From Lolium rigidum (lineage: Eukaryota > Streptophyta > Magnoliopsida > Poales > Poaceae): a stretch of 64,000 nucleotides of DNA. The stretch is from contig NC_061508.1 in the NCBI RefSeq assembly GCF_022539505.1, positions 69,201,341-69,265,340 of the forward strand. The letters are read 5' to 3'. Shown here in pieces: positions 21,693-31,477 of this stretch; positions within the stretch are counted from its first letter, which is position 1, and every line of letters starts with the position of its first letter. The notes under the pieces were generated by a model. It was given only the letters and a program-made list of their open reading frames with translations. It was not told the DNA's origin and did no database searches. The position numbers and the translations under genes were made by a program.

Positions 21693-21748
21693 TTAAATAA
21701 AGGGGACGTGGTGGAAATTTAATGCTGTGGTGATTTCCGAGGACGTGG
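21693..21748 (-). promoter_or_regulatory. Antisense promoter-like region
   Basis: On the minus strand two CCACGTCC motifs (21741..21748 and 21704..21711, ACGT-core boxes) precede TTTATTTAA at 21693..21701, about 55 bp upstream of the antisense ATG. This is a plausible core promoter, not proven. Confidence 0.4.
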
Positions 21749-21879
21749 TGCCAAAACTGACGAATCGTGCAGAAGTTGAGAAGACAGGGTATCATGATGA
21801 AAGATACTGAAGCGGTTCTGCTCTGCCACGACATGACCCTTCGAAGGAAAAACAGAGTGGTTTTGAAATTATCATTGCC

Positions 21880-21895
21880 AAAACCAGGGGGCATG
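21880..21895 (+). promoter_or_regulatory. Polypurine tract of Tat element
   Basis: AAAACCAGGGGGCATG directly precedes the 3' LTR. The G-run followed by a short spacer is the usual plus-strand primer of Tat elements. Confidence 0.7.
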
Positions 21896-23069
21896 TGTTA
21901 TCACCAGATTTTGGCCAAATCAGGAGATGGGCCGTAATTGAGATGGGCTTGTAGAGTATACACGTGGAGCGTCTCCGAAGCGGCCTTGCACGGAGAGTTT
22001 GGGCTAGTTTGCCCGTGTATCTGTATTTTATAATAGTTTGCATCTTAGTTTAGAATTAAAAGATAGAGTTAAACCCGTGCACGGTTAGGTGCACGCCCGA
22101 ATTAGAAAGTCCCTTGGACTATAAATATGTACCTAGGGTTATCGAGAAAGGAGGACAATCACGTTCACAACAAACACAAACCAGGCGCATCGCCACCCCT
22201 TGTTTCGAGGGTTTCTTCCGGGTAAGCATCATGCTGCCTAGATCGCATCTTGCGATCTAGGCAGCGTACATTTATTCGTTTATCTTGTGTTACTCGTGCT
22301 GAAGCGTTGTTGATGGCGAGTAACACTACTTATCGTAGATGTTTTGGGGCTTGCATTGATGTTTTTCTTATACATATCTGCTTAGCTATGCTGCCCCTCG
22401 ATATCTAGCTGCCCTTATACCTATCTAGGTGTAAGGGCAGCACCTTGCTTGTTCGTTATTTAGTAGATCCAATCTGTTGTAGTTGCTCCTTGTTCTTCAA
22501 GGATTAGTTTAATATCCGTATGGTTAGGCCTTGCAAACGGGTTGAACGATCCGGTAGTACGAGAGGTGTGGTTTGTTAGTTCTAAGAGGGATTGTTCCGG
22601 AAATTAACTTAAAGTTGGTTTTTACGCCTCTTTTAGGGTTAGCTTTCCATCATCTTTCGTGTCTATTAGGCTCAACTACACGTAGGATGTTCCGATCATG
22701 CGTTGAAAACCCTAAACTGTCGTGGATTGGTTTAACTTTATATTGATCAAGCAGGAGCCCCATGTCATCGTAATTCCAACGTGAATCATGGGGCGATCGG
22801 CTCTTTGAGCCGATCCACAGGGCAACCTGAGAGCCGATCGGGCTCGTATTTAATGTTTACGTGTCTACCATGCAGGAGACTAATCGAAGCAATCCAACAC
22901 CTTCCCGACCAGGTATAGGTCAGGTGGCACGCCCTTGCAACCGCCAGGACGTGTGCCGGAACATTGCGGGACGACGTCGAGGGACCAGGGCCCACCCAGC
23001 AGTCTTGGCAGCCTCCCGGCTCTTCGTGTTGCTTAACCACTGCTCGCCGGTGGGTTTTGGCAGGCAACA
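21896..23069 (+). repeat. 3' LTR of Tat element
   Basis: 1174 bp, equal in length to 2374..3547 and about 98% identical by eye. It is followed at once by the AGAGG duplication (23070..23074). Both leader hairpins and the TATA box are conserved. Confidence 0.95.
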
Positions 23070-23074
23070 AGAGG

Positions 23075-24300
23075 ATAGCATCAGCATCTCTTGGGAAACA
23101 GCAACCACGAACTGCTGCCTCATCCCATGATCTAGTGTCATGGTCTATAAGATCCGAAACCCACTTTTTCCTTGAGTTATTCTGACGACCCTCCACTTTC
23201 ATTGCATCAGGTCTGGGGAGCCAATTATCATGGAAAATTCTCACTTTGCTTCCCGAGCCAATTCTCTAGATAATACCCTTTTTTCAAAGCTCCAAACCAT
23301 GTAACACACCCTGCCAAGTCTGGGATTGGTTTTGGACAAATGCTGTATCAAGCAAATCTCCTGAAGGATAGTAGCGAGCTTTCAGCAGACGAGCACATAG
23401 GCTATTTGGAAAGTGGATAAGCCTCCAGGCCTGCCTCGCAAGGAGGGCCTGGTTAAACACACGAAGGTCCCTAAAGCCAATGCCACCAAAAGATTTCGGT
23501 CTTGTTAGTTTATCCCAGGACATCCAATGCATTCTCTTCCTATTTTTTCATCACCCCACCAAAAATTCCGAATAATCTGAGAGAGGTCATCAATAAGACC
23601 ACATGGGAATTTAAAAACCCCCATTGCATAAGTAGAAATAGATTGCAGAACATATTTGATCAGAACCTCTTTTGCCCCAGATGACATGTATTTTTCACAC
23701 CAATCACTTGCATGTTTTGAGAACTTTTCTTTTGTGCCTTTGAATTTTCCTTTTTTAAGTCTCCCTTCGTGTACAGGAAGGCCCGGATATTTCTCCTCAA
23801 AGCAGATCGTCTCATATTTCAGAATATCTTTCAGCTTCGATTGGACATCGGGTGAGCATTGATCCCCAAACATAATAGAGCACTTTCCCAAACTCACCAG
23901 TTGGCCTGTACTTTGTTCATATCTATCCAGAATAGACTTCACCACTTGACCTTGATCAACCGTTCCTTCAAAAAAGAGGAGACTGTCGTCTGCGAACAAT
24001 AAATGAGATATCCCAGGAGCCCTAGGGCAGATGTGAAATTCCCGAAGAGTACTGCTCTCAATTTCCTTCCTAATCAGGCGAGATAGACCATCAGCAACAA
24101 AAAGAAACAAATATGGAGAAAGAGGATCACCGTGGCGAATACCACGGGATGGAGTGAAAGGGTCCAACATATGTCCGTTAAAGCGAATCGAGAATCGCAC
24201 AGAGGTGACACACGCCATCACCCACTGTATCCATTGACTGTGCAAGAGCTTGATCACCATCGTACTACTCGCAACTTGCCTTGACATATGCGCCTGCGTA
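23075..24300 (-). pseudogene. LINE ORF2 RT domain (5' part of split LINE)
   Basis: The minus-strand frame 24287..23505 begins inside RT (FTPSRGIRHGDPLSPYLF) and carries the intact catalytic box LLFADDSLLFF, then PGLPVHEGRLKKGKF. After a frameshift near 23510 it continues as SFGGIGFRDLRVFNQALLAR (23532..23284), then, after another shift, RIFHDNWLPRPD down to the Gypsy insertion. There is no endonuclease or ORF1, so the copy is 5' truncated near 24300, as LINEs often are. The rest of the element is at 2373..1441. Confidence 0.9.
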
Positions 24301-24343
24301 CAATTAAACTGAGGTAAGAACGTAACCGTCGTTGATTCATCCT

Positions 24344-24604
24344 AGCTAGTTATAGTGGGGACTAACATAAGGTAGTAACATGCGTATGTTACTACTCTCA
24401 TAGTGGGTAGTAATTTATATGTGAATTCATGCATTGTGTCATATATTATGTTGTAGACTCATATTATCTTGGGATGTGTGATGTTATGATAACATAGCTA
24501 GTTACCACCTCACTCTTTTTATTCACTTATTGCTATGCCATGTCACCAAAACATCTTGAGATATGTGATGTTACTACCTATGTTACTCTCACTATGAGCA
24601 GTCT
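24344..24604. mobile_element. MITE with about 30-bp terminal inverted repeats
   Basis: The left end (AGTTATAGTGGGGACTAACA… to GTAGTAACAT) and the reverse complement of the right end (…TCATAGTGAGAGTAACATAG, GTAGTAACAT) match over about 30 bp. It is 260 bp, AT-rich and without coding capacity, rich in GTAGTAACAT repeats. I know this family as an abundant Triticeae MITE, superfamily uncertain. Exact ends and target duplication are not clear. Confidence 0.75.
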
Positions 24605-24698
24605 AACAGACGCGCGTACTATAAAACCAGCTTCGCTGACCACGGCAGCACACATGGCATATGCGCAGCACAGGAGACACATGCATAACCCAAGAGAA

Positions 24699-25064
24699 TT
24701 AGGCATAATTTCTATTATTAATTCTAGGGACATGTAATTCTAGAATGTAAAATATAACTAGAACATCTACTAGAATGTGAAACTTGAACACCAACTGCGC
24801 GTACGGTACAATCACCATTGCTAAACAGATCGGGAGGATATGTCGCACATACTGATCTGGTGGAGGTGTTATAGTTGTCGTCACAGTAGTAACATTGCTA
24901 ATGACAATGTTGGTGAAGACGGCTCCAAGTAGACGGGGTTGAAGGCGACGATAGGAAGCACCCGCCGACTTGGACAGGAGAGACTGTGATGAAATGCTTG
25001 AACAGTTGCGTAGCGCGCTTCCCAAAAACCTCCCGTACAAGATTCTAAAGGCGAGTGGATCCAT
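24699..25064 (-). CDS. Hypothetical protein, 121 codons
   Basis: The frame starts MDPLAFRILYGRFLGSALRN, continues with a Ser/Leu-rich stretch and ends in a hydrophobic segment (ICLAMVIVPYAQLVFKFHIL, about residues 80-100) that could cross a membrane. Composition of the first 60 codons is gene-like, but no domain is recognisable. An overlapping frame (25126..24881) is also open, which weakens the case. It lies between a MITE and non-coding DNA. It could be an orphan gene, an exon remnant or chance. Confidence 0.25.
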   Translation of the reverse strand: MDPLAFRILYGRFLGSALRNCSSISSQSLLSKSAGASYRRLQPRLLGAVFTNIVISNVTTVTTTITPPPDQYVRHILPICLAMVIVPYAQLVFKFHILVDVLVIFYILELHVPRINNRNYA

Positions 25065-26567
25065 AGACCCGCTCTCTCGTTCGTCGGTGCACGCCAGTGG
25101 GTGGGATCGAGTAGGCTATGGCGCATGGCGGCACAAACAGAGAGGTGGCAAAAAATCTAACTCGTGTATATCAGATGCGTTTCCGTGACAGCCGGACAAG
25201 AAACTATATAGGTTCAGGAATCCCTAAGAAACATGGGCCACACCCACATCGCACGGTTTCGCGTCAACTCAAGTGGAGAGGAGGAGGAGGAGAAGGAGTA
25301 GCGTGTACCACTCCTCTTCTCAGTCATTTACTAGTGGTAGAACAACCCACCTTATAAGATGGTCTAACTTTCTTCAACTTTTTATTCAGGACTAAACTTT
25401 GCTACCACTCCTCTTGCCACTCTATTGTGAGCTGTCATCAACTTGGACTTAAACTCACATGGGATGTCGAGATTTATAATTTATAGAAAAACTGCAATAT
25501 AATATGGGCCACTACCACAATATTTCAGCAGCAATAACAGAAAATCTTGCAAAACAAAATCTGCTGCCCTGGACATTTTGTAGACCATAGAAGTTTAATT
25601 GCACATCCGTAAGGGTGATGATTCACTGTACATTGTGGCCATAAACCTAAAGAAAGCCCGAGCTACATTTATCTCATTTCTTTAAAAAACTCAAAAAATC
25701 ATTTTTTTCTCTGTAAAAGTATACTATAGATTTTTTTTTTATAAAAGGTACTTCTGAATGTCTGCTGTGTGCGCATAGAATTTGATCCAATTATGTTTTT
25801 CATCGGTGATCCACGGAGGGAAAAAAAAAGACAAATGTGATGACCCAAATATAAATTAATGCATATTCACACTTCTGCAACTTTGTGTCCAAAATTTTAG
25901 ACATTCACATAAACCATCTTTAGGTATCTGTATAAGTGAAAGTTTATTTAAAAATATTTAAATACCTAGTTTTGTCTTTTGAAAATACCAGGCTACATGT
26001 AGCCTTGGTTGTGCCATTTTGGGGTTTTGGCCCCTTCTTTGGAGCTCCTGTGAGGAAAATAAAAAGTACCTAGGGCATGTTTAGTCTTCTAGAGGCACAT
26101 GAAAGTGGCAAAGAGATCGGAATTTATGAAGTCGAATTTTGCACCACTTGACCCATCATTGTATAATAGCTACGGATAAGTAACTTTAAGGGGAAGTTCC
26201 CCAGATCCCTAGGCTTTGTGTGGGGCTTAGCATGATGAGGACTCTGTCCTAACCGCAAGCTGTCTTACTCTAGCTAGGTGTGTACACTGGGTACCATCTC
26301 ATAATATCTTTTCGGCGCAAATGCAATCACATGTCCTTGTTCTCGCCTATATTTGTAGGTTTGTGTGTGCTGGTGAAGTGAGACAGTTCTCCCTGAAAAA
26401 AGCAATCTGAACAAGGGAAGTCAAATACCATCTCTTTGAGTAGGCATAGACCGGCCAATTTCTTAAGCAGAATAGTTACCACGATACAGGTACGGGCGAA
26501 CGGTAAAATCAGTATACCAGAATGCTTTTGAAATTTCAGGAATCCAAGAGTTTGTCACCTACCTAAA
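25065..26567. other. Unassigned AT-rich intergenic DNA
   Basis: There are no credible coding frames or clean terminal repeats. A purine-rich GAGGAGGAGG stretch lies near 25272, and homopolymer T/A runs at 25690..25830. I recognise no element here. Confidence 0.6.
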
Positions 26568-26732
26568 TGTTAGAGATATATTCCATATGTATGTATTTAG
26601 TAGTTTAGAATTTACAATTCATCTTACCATATCTTTAGAAGAGCTATCTTAGCCTTCAAGTCTTGTAACACTATATATACCTGTCTACGAGGCTCAATAT
26701 TATGTTCCGCCAATTCCTCTACCTCTCTACCG
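26568..26732 (+). repeat. Left LTR of small LTR element
   Basis: Begins TGTTAGAGATA and contains CTATATATACC (TATA box near 26671). The 3' edge is estimated from the primer site. Confidence 0.7.
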
Positions 26733-28539
26733 TTCGTATCAGAACAGTACACTCCTTGACTTAGCCGCTGCACAAGCTTCCGCGTCGCCCCAGGAAGGTC
26801 GATCTCCATGGCCTACTCCGAAGGACGCGCAACCCACACGAGGATTCGTCCGCCGATCGATTGATCAGCTGCACTTGTATTTTTTTCCGATCTATAAATC
26901 GGTTCTTCTTTGTTCATCGGTCGCTCGACGGACCATTTCTTTTTTGGTTTACCGATCTTAGATCAGATTGAGTCGCCCATCGTTGTCGTCTACCTGCGCA
27001 TCCACTGACAACGGCGTCGATCGACACCAGCCATCTTAATCAACCGCGCGGCACGGCCGCACGCGTCACACATGAGACGCCTACATGCGACCAGCATGCT
27101 GTCTCATCCGCGCAGTCTCCATCACCAGTCCGTCTTCACCGTCATCCCCCGGGACATCACCAACAAACGGCGCATCGATTCTGATCTGCGCCGCCGTCCA
27201 CGCCATTGTATGTACGTGCAACTTCGGTCTGATCAGCCGAGCTAGCGCATGTCTAAGCCAAACACGTCACCAAGCACGCGCCTACCACCGATCAAGCATC
27301 GGGCTGCCGTTGCGTCGCCCCTTCGGGCCGCAGTGACGTCGTCTTTGGTTCACGCTACGGACCTCCGACGCGCCTTTCGAGACGTGTGCGTCGCTGGTGG
27401 CCTCCCGCCGCTACACCGACTCATGCCCAACAGCTACTCCGCTCCCCTCAGGCCGTGATGTCGCTGCATGCAGTCTACTTCGCTATCCCCGCGCACCGAC
27501 GTCCCAAGCTACCACCGCCTCCCTTGGCGCGCATCGCCACGTCAGCGCAAGGTCTTCGTCACGCTGCCGGGTTCTTCCTCGCCTACTTCGAGTACCGCTA
27601 CCGCGCCTCCTCAGGTAACCTGCATGACCACTTCTGGTCGTCGCAGGTCCCGCCGACTACCTCTACAGTCTAGGCGCCCAACATGCCCACACCAGGGTGC
27701 CGCTACTTTTCGCCGCCTTCTACGTCTCCGTCCACCACGACCTCGTCGCCAGAGTCATCGTCTCGTCCCCGAATACTTCGTCTACTCCGACAACCACGGA
27801 CTACATCGGCACCCCTCCTCTTCGCCGCTCTGCGTCTCGTCGCCGCCGCTCTGGAGGCCTCCTCTGCTGGTCCCACTGACACTGGCGCATGCTCCTTGAT
27901 GGTCACTGCCGTCGCACGCCAGGTAAGGCAACACCGGCCGATGACTTCGTCCCCGACGCGTCCCCGGGCCTGACAAGCTCGGATCGGCGCCTCGCCCTCC
28001 TTGGCTTCGACAACGTCTTCCTCGGTATCGCCTCTTCTACGACTGCCTGGACCGCGTCACCAACTTCTTCTACGCGTACTCGGTTCTGGCAAACTAGAGT
28101 ATGCCTTCGTCCCCAACGTGCGCGTGGTTCTGGCAAAACTAGTGTTGCACCTCGTCCTGGACGGTTCGGACTACATCGAATCGGCATCGACACCCATCTT
28201 CGACGACTGCCTGACGCGTCTCCTTCACTCTCCTCGCGCATTATGCGCTTCCGGCTTCCTGCGGCTACCTCGACACCGGCACCCGACCAGGACAACGACC
28301 ATGGCAACCCCTCACACGGCAACTTCGACCAAGGCTACAACGCCCAACGCTCTCGGCTAATCCGATATCAGCACAAAGGGCTACCACCTCACCTGAGACT
28401 CAACAGTTTCCTCTCTATAGTCCAAGCTACCAGGCTGCAACACCGTCCATGACGCTCCCACTAAGACTGCGGGGATGTCAGCCCACTGGTTCTACTTCGA
28501 TTTCTCTCCAGACCGTCCGCGACGCTCCCGTTGTGGGGA

Positions 28540-28721
28540 TGTTAGAGATATATTCCATATGCATGTATTTGGTAGTTTAGCATTTGCAATCCATCGACTT
28601 TATCTCTAGGAGAGCTATCTTAGCCTCCAAGCCTTGTACCACTATATATACACGTCCATGAAACTCAATACAACATCGATCATATTCCGCAATGTCCCTC
28701 CCTCTCTAATAACGTTCTACG
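28540..28721 (+). repeat. Right LTR of small LTR element
   Basis: Begins TGTTAGAGATA after GTTGTGGGGA and ends before CTAAA. It contains CTATATATACA. Confidence 0.75.
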
Positions 28722-28726
28722 CTAAA

Positions 28727-29427
28727 ACAGCGAACTACTGCTACAATCTTGGCTATTAGGCATCTTTCTATTCCGGCATTTAATTGGATGTTTCCCACCC
28801 TGGTCAACATGAACACAGCACGACGCGCGTGCTGATACTGTGAAATATAACGGAAAGGCACTGTCGAGAAGAGGACGGTCATGGTAGTCCACAACATCTC
28901 GAACGATTTCGCGTGTTGGAAAGGCACTCGTTTACTTTTTGACCCATATATTCAGGTTCGAGATCAACAGACTTAACTGAAAGTGCCAGACTCAGGATCT
29001 TGAGCATGGTATGGTACTATGCATGTGCTGGCTGCTGCTTTGGCACCCACTGCGTTTTATGCTGATTGGCCTGTTGGGAATCAAATATTAAGACTAAAAA
29101 CGACTGACTGCATCTGTTTCCGTCGTCCCGCGAACGTGAAAATGGTCATTTTTTCACCGTGCGTCCCTTTGCGTATGAAGTGCCCCAAACAGCCCGGCAC
29201 ATAATTTTTTACCTAATTTGTTTTATTTTTATTTAAACAAATAGAAACATTACATAAACTATTACATAGCCTGGAACATGCGGAAACTTAACTAGTGTCT
29301 TTTCGTGGCCTTGACTTTCTTCGCCGCAAAGAAAGAATACTCACAAACACCCAGTCACCAAAACTAGAAAATCCAGTTGGCGGCTGATGTGTACGGTCTT
29401 CGTCTTTCCGCATCTATGGAAGAACAT
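28727..29427. other. Unassigned intergenic DNA, includes 3' flank of B3 pseudogene
   Basis: There is no convincing frame. Near 29105 a GCATCTGTTTCCGTCGTCCC stretch weakly resembles the termini of the transposon at 30334 and might be the eroded end of a related element. Two copies of TTCGC.G.AAAGAAAGAA lie near 29318 and 29469. Confidence 0.4.
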
Positions 29428-29950
29428 TCAAAAACCTACAATAGTGGTTTCAATTGGCCGGTGGCCATCTTCGCTGTAAAGAAAGAACATTCTAACAATG
29501 CTAATTGTCGGTGTCCTCACCCATCGGTGAGGTAGTTCCTGCGGCAGGATGTCTTGTCGAACACCTTGACGGGCCTCTCCGTCGCCTTCGTAGAGGAAAG
29601 TTAGAAGGCAGCCGGCCTCGAGGTTTTGCTCGCGGGCGAACTTCTCCCACCCGGTGTGCAGGTACATCTTGCCATCCCCGTCGAACCAGACCTCAATAGG
29701 CCACCGGCAAAAGCCGCAGTTGCAACTTGGCTGGCTTGGCGTCGTCGACGAACTTGTCCGGGAGCTGCTTGATGCTGAGCGGGTCATAGTCGATGCGGAG
29801 GAGGAACTCGAAGCACCTCGCCTCCTGCGAAGACGATGACAACGCATGCGACGGCGAGCGTGGGGTTGATGCTGCTCCAGCACGGCGGCCCCGGTCGCGA
29901 CAGTCACGCCCGCAGCATCGACCGTCTCGCTAGCCACCTGGACCCGTCAT
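29428..29950 (-). pseudogene. B3-domain gene, broken copy
   Basis: The minus strand encodes the second half of a short B3 domain: GKMYLHTGWEKFAREQNLEAG, then LLTFLYEGDGE. Upstream, an alternative frame gives the expected first half (FEFLLRIDYDPLSIKQLPDKF). Downstream, another frame gives VKVFDKTSCRRNYLTDG and a stop near 29513. So two frameshifts separate three parts of one domain. A TATA box (30031..30044, GGCGTATAAAGAGG) and leader exist, but the first ATG (near 29950) opens only six codons. B3 domains bind DNA in plant nuclei. It is a paralogue of the intact gene at 30829..31314 and divergently oriented to it. Confidence 0.8.
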
Positions 29951-30030
29951 GGATTCCCTCGCGGGGGTTGTGAGAGAGGAGGTGGGGGCGGCGCTACGGT
30001 GGAGGTTGTGCGGCAGCCCAGCGGTGCGCC

Positions 30031-30044
30031 CCTCTTTATACGCC
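30031..30044 (-). promoter_or_regulatory. TATA box of B3 pseudogene
   Basis: GGCGTATAAAGAGG on the minus strand lies about 85 bp upstream of the first ATG. It parallels CCTATAAAAGGGGCG of the plus-strand paralogue. Confidence 0.55.
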
Positions 30045-30732
30045 GGAGGCAGCCGAGATGACAGCTAGCACGCTTGGTAATGGCATTAATTTCATTGGCA
30101 GAGGTTGACGGCGACCGCTCAACAAGCGAGGCATCGGCATTAACGTGACGCAGACTGTCGAAGCGATGCCTCCTTGCTAGTACTAACACGCCGCTAAGGT
30201 CACTGCCAGGCGGGCCCATAGGAGAATTGCGCTTCCGGTTACCCCGGGCCATCGGAAATGCCCTAAACGAGGACATGAATGGGCTGGGGCAGTGACAGCC
30301 TCAGTGGTGGATGCAGCACCATCCAAGGAGTTAGAGCATCTCCAGTCGCGTCCCCCAAACCGTCCCCCAAAGGGATTTGGGGCGCGCCGGACCAAAAAAG
30401 TGTTCCAGCCGCGTCCCCCAAAGCCCTTTTTTGTCCGGCGCGCCCGAGACAGCGTGTCCGGCGCCCGAGCCCGTCCCCGTCCCACGGGGACGCCGGGGAC
30501 GCCGGACACAACGAAAAGCGAGGCGGGAGTGGCGGGGCCGACCCGCCGCCGGCACAATTAATTTTAACCTAACCGCCGCCTACCTCGCGACGGAAGTTAT
30601 TGCGCGCAGCCGACGGTGCAGCTCCCGCAGCGACGGTGCAGCTTCCCGCAGAGGGCGCAGCGACGCGTCCCGCCGCGCCTAGCTCCGCGTGCCGGCGTGA
30701 ATGAGCGCCACCGCTCATCCGCCCCTCCGGCC

Positions 30733-30739
30733 TATAAAA
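30733..30739 (+). promoter_or_regulatory. TATA box of transposon-borne B3 gene
   Basis: CCTATAAAAGGGG is 96 bp upstream of the ATG. The leader contains two AAACCCTAG motifs (30770, 30789), a common feature of plant 5' UTRs and growth-related promoters. Confidence 0.6.
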
Positions 30740-30828
30740 GGGGCGCCTCGTCATCCCTCTCACACACAAACCCTAGCGCCTCTCTCCCAAACCCTAGCCG
30801 CCACCATCTCTCAACAAGACTCGCCGCT

Positions 30829-31314
30829 ATGTCTGGTAGAGGCGGAGGCCGACCTCGCGGCCGCGGCCGTGGTCGTGGTCGTGGTCGTGGCCGCGGCATA
30901 GCTGAACGATCGCCCTCGCCTCCCGCGCCGTCGTCTTCATCGTCGGAGATGAACGTGGAGCCGGACGTCCTGTTCGAGTTCGTCCACGTCCTCAAGGGCG
31001 ACCCGCGCGGCATCCGCAGGCTGCCGGACTCCTTCGCCGAGTACGTCGGCGGCGTACGCCCGCGCAAGATGCATCCGCGGGAGCATTCGTGCGGCTATCG
31101 CCGGTGGATCGTCGACGCGATCTACGACGCGCGCGGCAAGATGTACCTCAACATCGGCTGGGAGAAGTTCCCGCGCCACCACAGCCTCCAAGCCGGCTTC
31201 ATCCTCGTGTTCTCCTACTTCGGCAACAGGGACATGAGCATCAAGGTCTTCGACGAGAGTCGCTGCCGCCGGGACTACCACGTTCCCAATTATGTATTAG
31301 TTTGTGGAAATTGA
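30829..31314 (+). CDS. Short B3-domain protein inside TIR transposon
   Basis: The intact 161-codon frame starts at ATG 30829, chosen because it lies about 65 nt after the expected transcription start and opens with MSGRGGGRPRGRGRGRGRGR, an RGG/RG-like basic tail. A Pro/Ser linker follows. Residues 45-155 form a REM-like B3 domain: LFEFVHVLKGDP, RRLPDSFAEYV, the Trp of RRWIVDAIYD, MYLNIGWEKFPRHHSLQAGF, LVFSYFG and IKVFDESRCRRDY. B3 domains read DNA major grooves, and the RG tail could add nucleic-acid binding or nuclear retention. AATAAA (31315..31320) follows directly after the stop. Whether it is expressed or only hitchhikes is unknown. High GC contrasts with the flanking DNA. Confidence 0.75.
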   Translation: MSGRGGGRPRGRGRGRGRGRGRGIAERSPSPPAPSSSSSEMNVEPDVLFEFVHVLKGDPRGIRRLPDSFAEYVGGVRPRKMHPREHSCGYRRWIVDAIYDARGKMYLNIGWEKFPRHHSLQAGFILVFSYFGNRDMSIKVFDESRCRRDYHVPNYVLVCGN

Positions 31315-31477
31315 AATAAAAATGCCAAGAAAAATTATTTTAAATGTTTGGGGGCGGCGTTTGGGGGACGCGGCTGGGGAGCGACGTCCCCCAAACGCGG
31401 CACGAACAAACACGCCCCCAAACGCTCAATCCGGCACGGTTCGTGGACGATCGTGTGACGCGCTGGAGATGCTCTTA

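Larger units (their letters stand above)
2374..23069 (+). mobile_element. Tat-clade Gypsy LTR retrotransposon, complete ends, carries nested Athila element
   Basis: Two 1174-bp LTRs (TGTTATCACC…GGCAACA) and the AGAGG duplication define a complete insertion. About 10.2 kb is its own and 10.5 kb is the nested element at 4258..14763. Order on the plus strand is LTR, primer site, gag, protease, RT, RNase H, second archaeal-type RNase H, integrase, 3' untranslated region with an antisense ORF, polypurine tract, LTR. The dual RNase H and the antisense ORF are hallmarks of the Tat lineage. By eye the two LTRs differ at roughly 18 positions plus two compensating 1-bp indels, so the insertion is fairly recent. 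Gag-pol is nevertheless broken by several stops and frameshifts. It is inserted in a minus-strand LINE. Confidence 0.93.
26568..28721 (+). mobile_element. Non-autonomous LTR retrotransposon with short LTRs
   Basis: Short LTRs starting TGTTAGAGATATATTCCATATG (26568..about 26732 and 28540..28721) are about 80% alike. Flanks CTAAA (26563..26567 and 28722..28726) form a 5-bp target duplication. After the left LTR, TCGTATCAGAACAG (26734..26747) matches an initiator-Met tRNA primer site with two changes. Before the right LTR, GTTGTGGGGA is a short polypurine tract. The 1.8-kb interior is C/G-rich with many overlapping Pro/Ser/Arg-rich frames, none resembling gag or pol. It must be moved by another element's proteins. 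LTR divergence implies considerable age. Confidence 0.75.
30334..31474 (+). mobile_element. TIR transposon (PIF/Harbinger-like ends) carrying a B3 gene
   Basis: Perfect 12-bp terminal inverted repeats GAGCATCTCCAG (30334) and CTGGAGATGCTC (31463..31474) are extended inward by CGCGTC after a one-base gap. The flank TTA on both sides (30331..30333, 31475..31477) is the 3-bp duplication of PIF/Harbinger elements. Subterminal regions repeat GCGTCCCCCAAA several times. The element is 1141 bp and has no transposase, so it is non-autonomous. It contains one complete gene structure, a B3-domain ORF with promoter and AATAAA. Confidence 0.8.

Noticed and set aside
27085..28452. Many overlapping Pro/Ser/Arg-rich frames as possible host gene
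   Set aside because: All frames on both strands are open in this C-rich segment, none has a domain, and it lies inside an LTR element.
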